Origin: Anoplopoma fimbria
Lineage: Eukaryota > Chordata > Actinopteri > Perciformes > Anoplopomatidae
Assembly: GCF_027596085.1 (NCBI RefSeq)
Contig: NC_072471.1
Coordinates: 8,993,539 to 9,057,538, forward strand
Length of the DNA stretch: 64,000 bases
Reading direction: 5' to 3'
The notes under the pieces are model-generated. The model did not search any database. It saw only the letters and a list, made by a program, of their open reading frames with translations, and was not told the DNA's origin. A program made the translations under genes and the position numbers. Position 1 is the first letter of the stretch. Each line of letters starts with the position of its first letter. Shown here piece after piece: positions 63,701-64,000 of this stretch.

Positions 63701-64000
63701 GCGCAGACTTTTTGTCCAATACTATTAAAAAACACCTCATAGATAGATTAATGAATGTCTCTCCAACCTGACTAAAGGCAACAAAATGCACCATCAAGGG
63801 AGAGTTGTCCTTTGGCATAAACAAACCACATTAAAGTGATATTGTCAAAAGTGAAAGAAGACTCTTAAGTTTATTTTCATGCTGTGTTGAAGGTTAAAAA
63901 ACTTTTTGAAATCCTAAATCGAAACTCTACGTTTATAACAACACATGACAAGCTGTTTGGGCGGCGGCTCAGTTCTCGTCACACAAAAACAACATTACTC
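60740..64000. other. intron after the syt1 start-codon exon, to the window end
   Basis: AT-rich DNA without recognised exons. I looked for sequence encoding the conserved LPPWALIAIAIVAVLL membrane span and did not find it, so the second coding exon lies beyond base 64000. A short GT run is present at about 63277-63292. Confidence 0.5.

Overview
This is vertebrate nuclear DNA, most likely from a spiny-rayed (percomorph) teleost. It is AT-rich and intron-like, with very long CA/GT, CT and AT microsatellites. It carries DNA transposon relics of hAT and Tc1 type and several dispersed repeat families that I recognise from percomorph genomes. No bacterial, plasmid or phage feature is present, and almost every long open frame is a chance frame through microsatellites or repeats.

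The one protein-coding exon I can defend is at 52208-52382 on the + strand. It encodes the first 58 residues of synaptotagmin-1, the calcium sensor for synchronous neurotransmitter release. It has a branch point, polypyrimidine tract and AG acceptor in front, and a GTAAGT donor behind that splits the next leucine codon. The following exon (transmembrane segment) was not found before base 64000. The window therefore looks like the 5' end of syt1: upstream DNA, candidate non-coding first exons, long 5' UTR introns, the start-codon exon, and part of the next intron.

Layout. 1-12.7 kb: upstream DNA with repeats, dense microsatellites near 9.4-9.9 kb and an hAT MITE at 11.7 kb. 12.7-13.2 kb: purine- and CpG-rich candidate first exon ending in a strong donor. 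15.1-15.9 kb: a CpG-rich AP-1/CCAAT segment, then two REST/NRSF (RE1) motifs, one canonical and one with the expanded half-site spacing. 18.8-19.0 kb: a second CpG-rich, TATA-containing candidate first exon. 23.1-23.4 kb: a CpG-rich segment with a 16-bp palindrome. 24-52 kb: intron-like DNA with repeats and a third RE1 motif at 35.66 kb. 52.2 kb: the syt1 start-codon exon. 52.4-64 kb: intron with a degenerate Tc1 element at 59.84-60.37 kb and a possible stop-introducing exon at 60.6 kb.

The most interesting signal is the set of three RE1 motifs in a neuron-specific gene. They suggest direct repression of syt1 by REST outside neurons. Non-coding exons, promoters and regulatory calls are inferred from motifs alone and need transcript or chromatin data.
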